64,000 nt of DNA from Thioalbus denitrificans (GTDB lineage Bacteria > Pseudomonadota > Gammaproteobacteria > DSM-26407). Under the pieces are notes generated by a model that saw only the letters and a program-made list of their open reading frames with translations, was not told where the DNA came from and made no database searches. The stretch covers positions 152,712 to 216,711 of the forward strand of contig NZ_QPJY01000003.1 in assembly GCF_003337735.1 (NCBI RefSeq), given 5' to 3'. How positions within the stretch are numbered: the first letter of the stretch is position 1; each line of letters starts with the position of its first letter. Both the position numbers and the translations under genes were made by a program. Shown in pieces: positions 62,006-64,000 of the stretch.

Positions 62006-63604
62006 ATGCTGAACACCACCCGCGCCCTCGGCGGCATGGCCGTCGCCCCCCACGCCCTCGCGGCCCAGGCCGGCCGCGACGTGCTGCGCGAGGGCGGCAA
62101 TGCCCTGGAGGCCGCCATCGCCATGGCCGCCTCGCTGGCCGTCCACTACCCCCACATGACCGGCCTCGGCGGCGACAGCTTCTGGCTGCTGGCCGCCCCG
62201 GGCGGGGAGGTGCAGGCCATCGACGCCTGCGGCCGCACCCCGCAGACCCTCACCCCCGACTTCTACCGCCAGCGCGGACACCAGGCCATCCCCGTGCGCG
62301 GGCCGCTGGCCGCCAACACCGTGGCCGGCACCGTCTCCGGCTGGGACGCCGCCTACACCCTCAGCCGCGAGCAGTGGGGCGGAAGCCTGCCGCTGGAGCG
62401 GCTGCTCGCCGACGCCATCCACCATGCCCGCACCGGCATCCCCGTCACCGCCAGCCAGGCCCGCAACACGGCCCGCTTCCGCGCCGGGCTCGAGCCCCAG
62501 CCCGGTTTTGCCGAGACCTATCTGCCCGGCGGGGTGGTGCCCGCCGCCGGCGACCTGCTGCGCCAGCCGCGCCTGGCCGCCACCCTGGAGCGGCTCGCCG
62601 CGGCGGGTCTGGACGACTTCTACCGCGGCGAGCTGGCCGCGGCCATCGCCGCGGACCTCGAGGCCGTGGGCAGCCCGGTGGGCGCCGCCGATCTGGCCGC
62701 CCACCACGCCGAGCTGACCGCCCCGCTGGAGCTCCCGGGCCGGCTCGGCACCCTCTACAACATGCCGCCCCCCACCCAGGGCGTGGCCTCGCTCGCCATC
62801 CTCGGCCTCTACGAGCGCAAGCACACCGATTCCCTTGCCCCGGAGAGCGCCGACTACGTGCACCTGCTGGTGGAGGCCACCAAGCAGGCCTTCCGGCTGC
62901 GCGACCGCCACGTGCGGGACCCCCGGGACATGGCCACCCCGGCCGAGGAGCTGATCGACCCGATCCACCTCGACCGGGTGGCCAACCTGGTGGACATGCA
63001 CCGGGCCCTGCCCTGGGAGGGCGCCGGCGACACCGGCGACACCACCTGGTTCGGCGCCATCGACGCCGAGGGCCGGGCGGTGAGCGTCATCCAGAGCGTC
63101 TACCACGAGTTCGGCAGCGGCGTGGTGCTGCCCGCCACCGGCCTGTGCTGGCAGAACCGCGGCGCCAGCTTCCACCTCGAGCGCCACCACCCCCGCGAGC
63201 TGCGCCCCGGGCGCAAGCCCTTCCACACCCTCAACCCGGCGCTGGCCCGCTTCGACGACGGCCGGGTGATGGTCTACGGGACCATGGGCGGCGACGGCCA
63301 GCCCCAGACCCAGGCGGCCGTCTACACCCGCTACGCCCACTTCGGCCAGGAGCTGCAGGCGGCGATCACCGCCCCCCGCTGGCTGCTCGGCCGCACCTGG
63401 GGCTCCAACTCCAACACCCTCAAGCTGGAGGGGCGCTTCCCGGCGGCGGTGGTGGAGGAGCTGGCCCGCCGCGGCCACCCGGTGGAGGTGGTGGCCGGCT
63501 TCGACGAGATGATGGGCCACGCCGGCGCCCTGGTGCGCCACCCCGGCGGCCTCATCGAGGGTGCCGCCGACCCCCGCAGCGACGGCTGCGTCGCCGCCTT
63601 CTAG
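62006..63604 (+). CDS. Gamma-glutamyltransferase-family Ntn hydrolase
   Basis: A 532-residue Ntn hydrolase. The nucleophile Thr is in GDTTWFGAIDAEGRAVSVIQ (about residue 345), at the usual split between the large and small subunits; AGRDVLREGGNALEAAIAMA and YPHMTGLGGDSFWLL are typical N-terminal motifs. There is no signal peptide, so it may be cytosolic like the oxamate amidohydrolase-type (HpxW) branch, rather than periplasmic GGT; that distinction is inference. ATG 62006, ACAAGGAAAA upstream. A possible partner for the amide-nitrogen theme of the window. Confidence 0.88.
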   Translation: MLNTTRALGGMAVAPHALAAQAGRDVLREGGNALEAAIAMAASLAVHYPHMTGLGGDSFWLLAAPGGEVQAIDACGRTPQTLTPDFYRQRGHQAIPVRGPLAANTVAGTVSGWDAAYTLSREQWGGSLPLERLLADAIHHARTGIPVTASQARNTARFRAGLEPQPGFAETYLPGGVVPAAGDLLRQPRLAATLERLAAAGLDDFYRGELAAAIAADLEAVGSPVGAADLAAHHAELTAPLELPGRLGTLYNMPPPTQGVASLAILGLYERKHTDSLAPESADYVHLLVEATKQAFRLRDRHVRDPRDMATPAEELIDPIHLDRVANLVDMHRALPWEGAGDTGDTTWFGAIDAEGRAVSVIQSVYHEFGSGVVLPATGLCWQNRGASFHLERHHPRELRPGRKPFHTLNPALARFDDGRVMVYGTMGGDGQPQTQAAVYTRYAHFGQELQAAITAPRWLLGRTWGSNSNTLKLEGRFPAAVVEELARRGHPVEVVAGFDEMMGHAGALVRHPGGLIEGAADPRSDGCVAAF

Positions 63605-63694
63605 GTCCATCCGGGAGCACACGGAAATCGCTTCCCGGCAGCGCCGGGGCGTGGTAAACAGGCACCACCTTACCTGCGCCGCCGGGCGTGACCC

Positions 63695-64000
63695 ATGCCT
63701 GATCCCCAGCTGCCGTCCCAACCCGCCGCCGGCGACGGGACCGCCGATCCTGTCGGACCCATCGCCGCCGCCCTCGCCGGTCCGGGCTGGTGCGTGGCCG
63801 AGGCGTTCCTCTCCCCCGCCGAGACCGGGGCGCTGGCCGCCGAGTGCCAGGCCCTGTGGGAGGAGGGCGGCTTCCGCCACGCCCGCATCGGCGTCGGCGC
63901 GAACCTCCGGCTGCGCCCGGAGATCCGCAGCGACCGGGTGCACTGGATCGACCCGGCCGCCCCCGCCCCGGCCCTGCGGCCCTACCTGGAGCGCATCGAG
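63695..64000 (+). CDS. 2OG-Fe(II) oxygenase, N-terminal part (cut by window end)
   Basis: ATG 63695 opens a frame of 102 codons that continues beyond the window. The sequence LAGPGWCVAEAFLSPAETGA, LRPEIRSDRVHWIDPAAPAP resembles the N-terminal part of SM-20/prolyl-4-hydroxylase-like 2-oxoglutarate oxygenases, where R-x-D-x-[IV]-x-W-[IL]-D lies before the HxD iron motif. That iron motif is not reached here. Role unknown. Directly downstream of the Ntn hydrolase. Confidence 0.65.
   Translation, partial: MPDPQLPSQPAAGDGTADPVGPIAAALAGPGWCVAEAFLSPAETGALAAECQALWEEGGFRHARIGVGANLRLRPEIRSDRVHWIDPAAPAPALRPYLERIE

Overview
High-GC (roughly 70%) chromosomal DNA with dense gene packing, Shine-Dalgarno starts and GC-rich hairpin terminators. 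Gene content (tRNA-Ura65 pseudouridine synthase TruC, YchJ, PpnP, OxyR with both redox cysteines, TRAP and Urt transporters, NosD/NorD-type genes) fits a free-living, facultatively denitrifying or microaerophilic gammaproteobacterium, perhaps near the Ectothiorhodospiraceae/Chromatiales; that placement is inference. I see no rRNA, tRNA, CRISPR array, transposase or prophage.

Layout. 1-7.2 kb: small envelope proteins, two DUF membrane proteins, a pair of FMN-split-barrel proteins (one fused to GAF and a winged-helix-like tail) and an autotransporter-barrel protein. 7.2-13.3 kb: a c-type cytochrome and an orphan nosD with an FNR-like box, then an operon for a 2-oxoacid:ferredoxin oxidoreductase (KorAB), a ferritin-like protein and an Mrp/ApbC Fe-S carrier. 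13.4-24.2 kb: regulator/enzyme pairs (TetR-MBL hydrolase, LysR-FMN reductase-glutathionyl-hydroquinone reductase-exporter, LysR-MFS), a DksA-like protein and a rubrerythrin-rubredoxin-reductase peroxide-detoxification operon. 24.3-36.4 kb: two cspA-type genes with matching long leaders, Mut7-C, PpnP, two hemerythrins, cysteine synthase, an RRM protein, YchJ, a TraB-TruC-TraB cluster, OxyR, and a TetR-peroxiredoxin pair sharing operators. 36.5-45.6 kb: a Cpx/Rst-like two-component operon with a Spy-like protein, then a 1861-residue double UvrA and a cupin-like protein.

46-55 kb: a sigma-54 operon urtABCDE-amiE for uptake and hydrolysis of short-chain amides, followed by norD and norEF without norCB. 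56-64 kb: an Lrp-type regulator divergent from a second sigma-54 operon (TRAP dctPQM plus a TauE/SafE permease), then a gamma-carbonic-anhydrase-like protein, a gamma-glutamyltransferase-family Ntn hydrolase and the start of a 2OG-Fe(II) oxygenase.

Most interesting: (1) both sigma-54 promoters (46072 and 56836) are preceded by three copies of TGACAWWCGSMA, most of them about 41, 42 or 63 bp apart, suggesting one unknown enhancer-binding protein controls the amide and TRAP operons; (2) the orphan nosD and norEF loci each have an FNR/NNR-like box about 42 bp before a predicted start; (3) a divergent promoter pair shares one -35 element, with a palindromic operator on each side; (4) a 32-bp terminal inverted repeat bounds a 267-bp MITE-like element, with two further solo ends; (5) a 53-residue Cys-rich membrane protein at 1794-1955 is easily missed.
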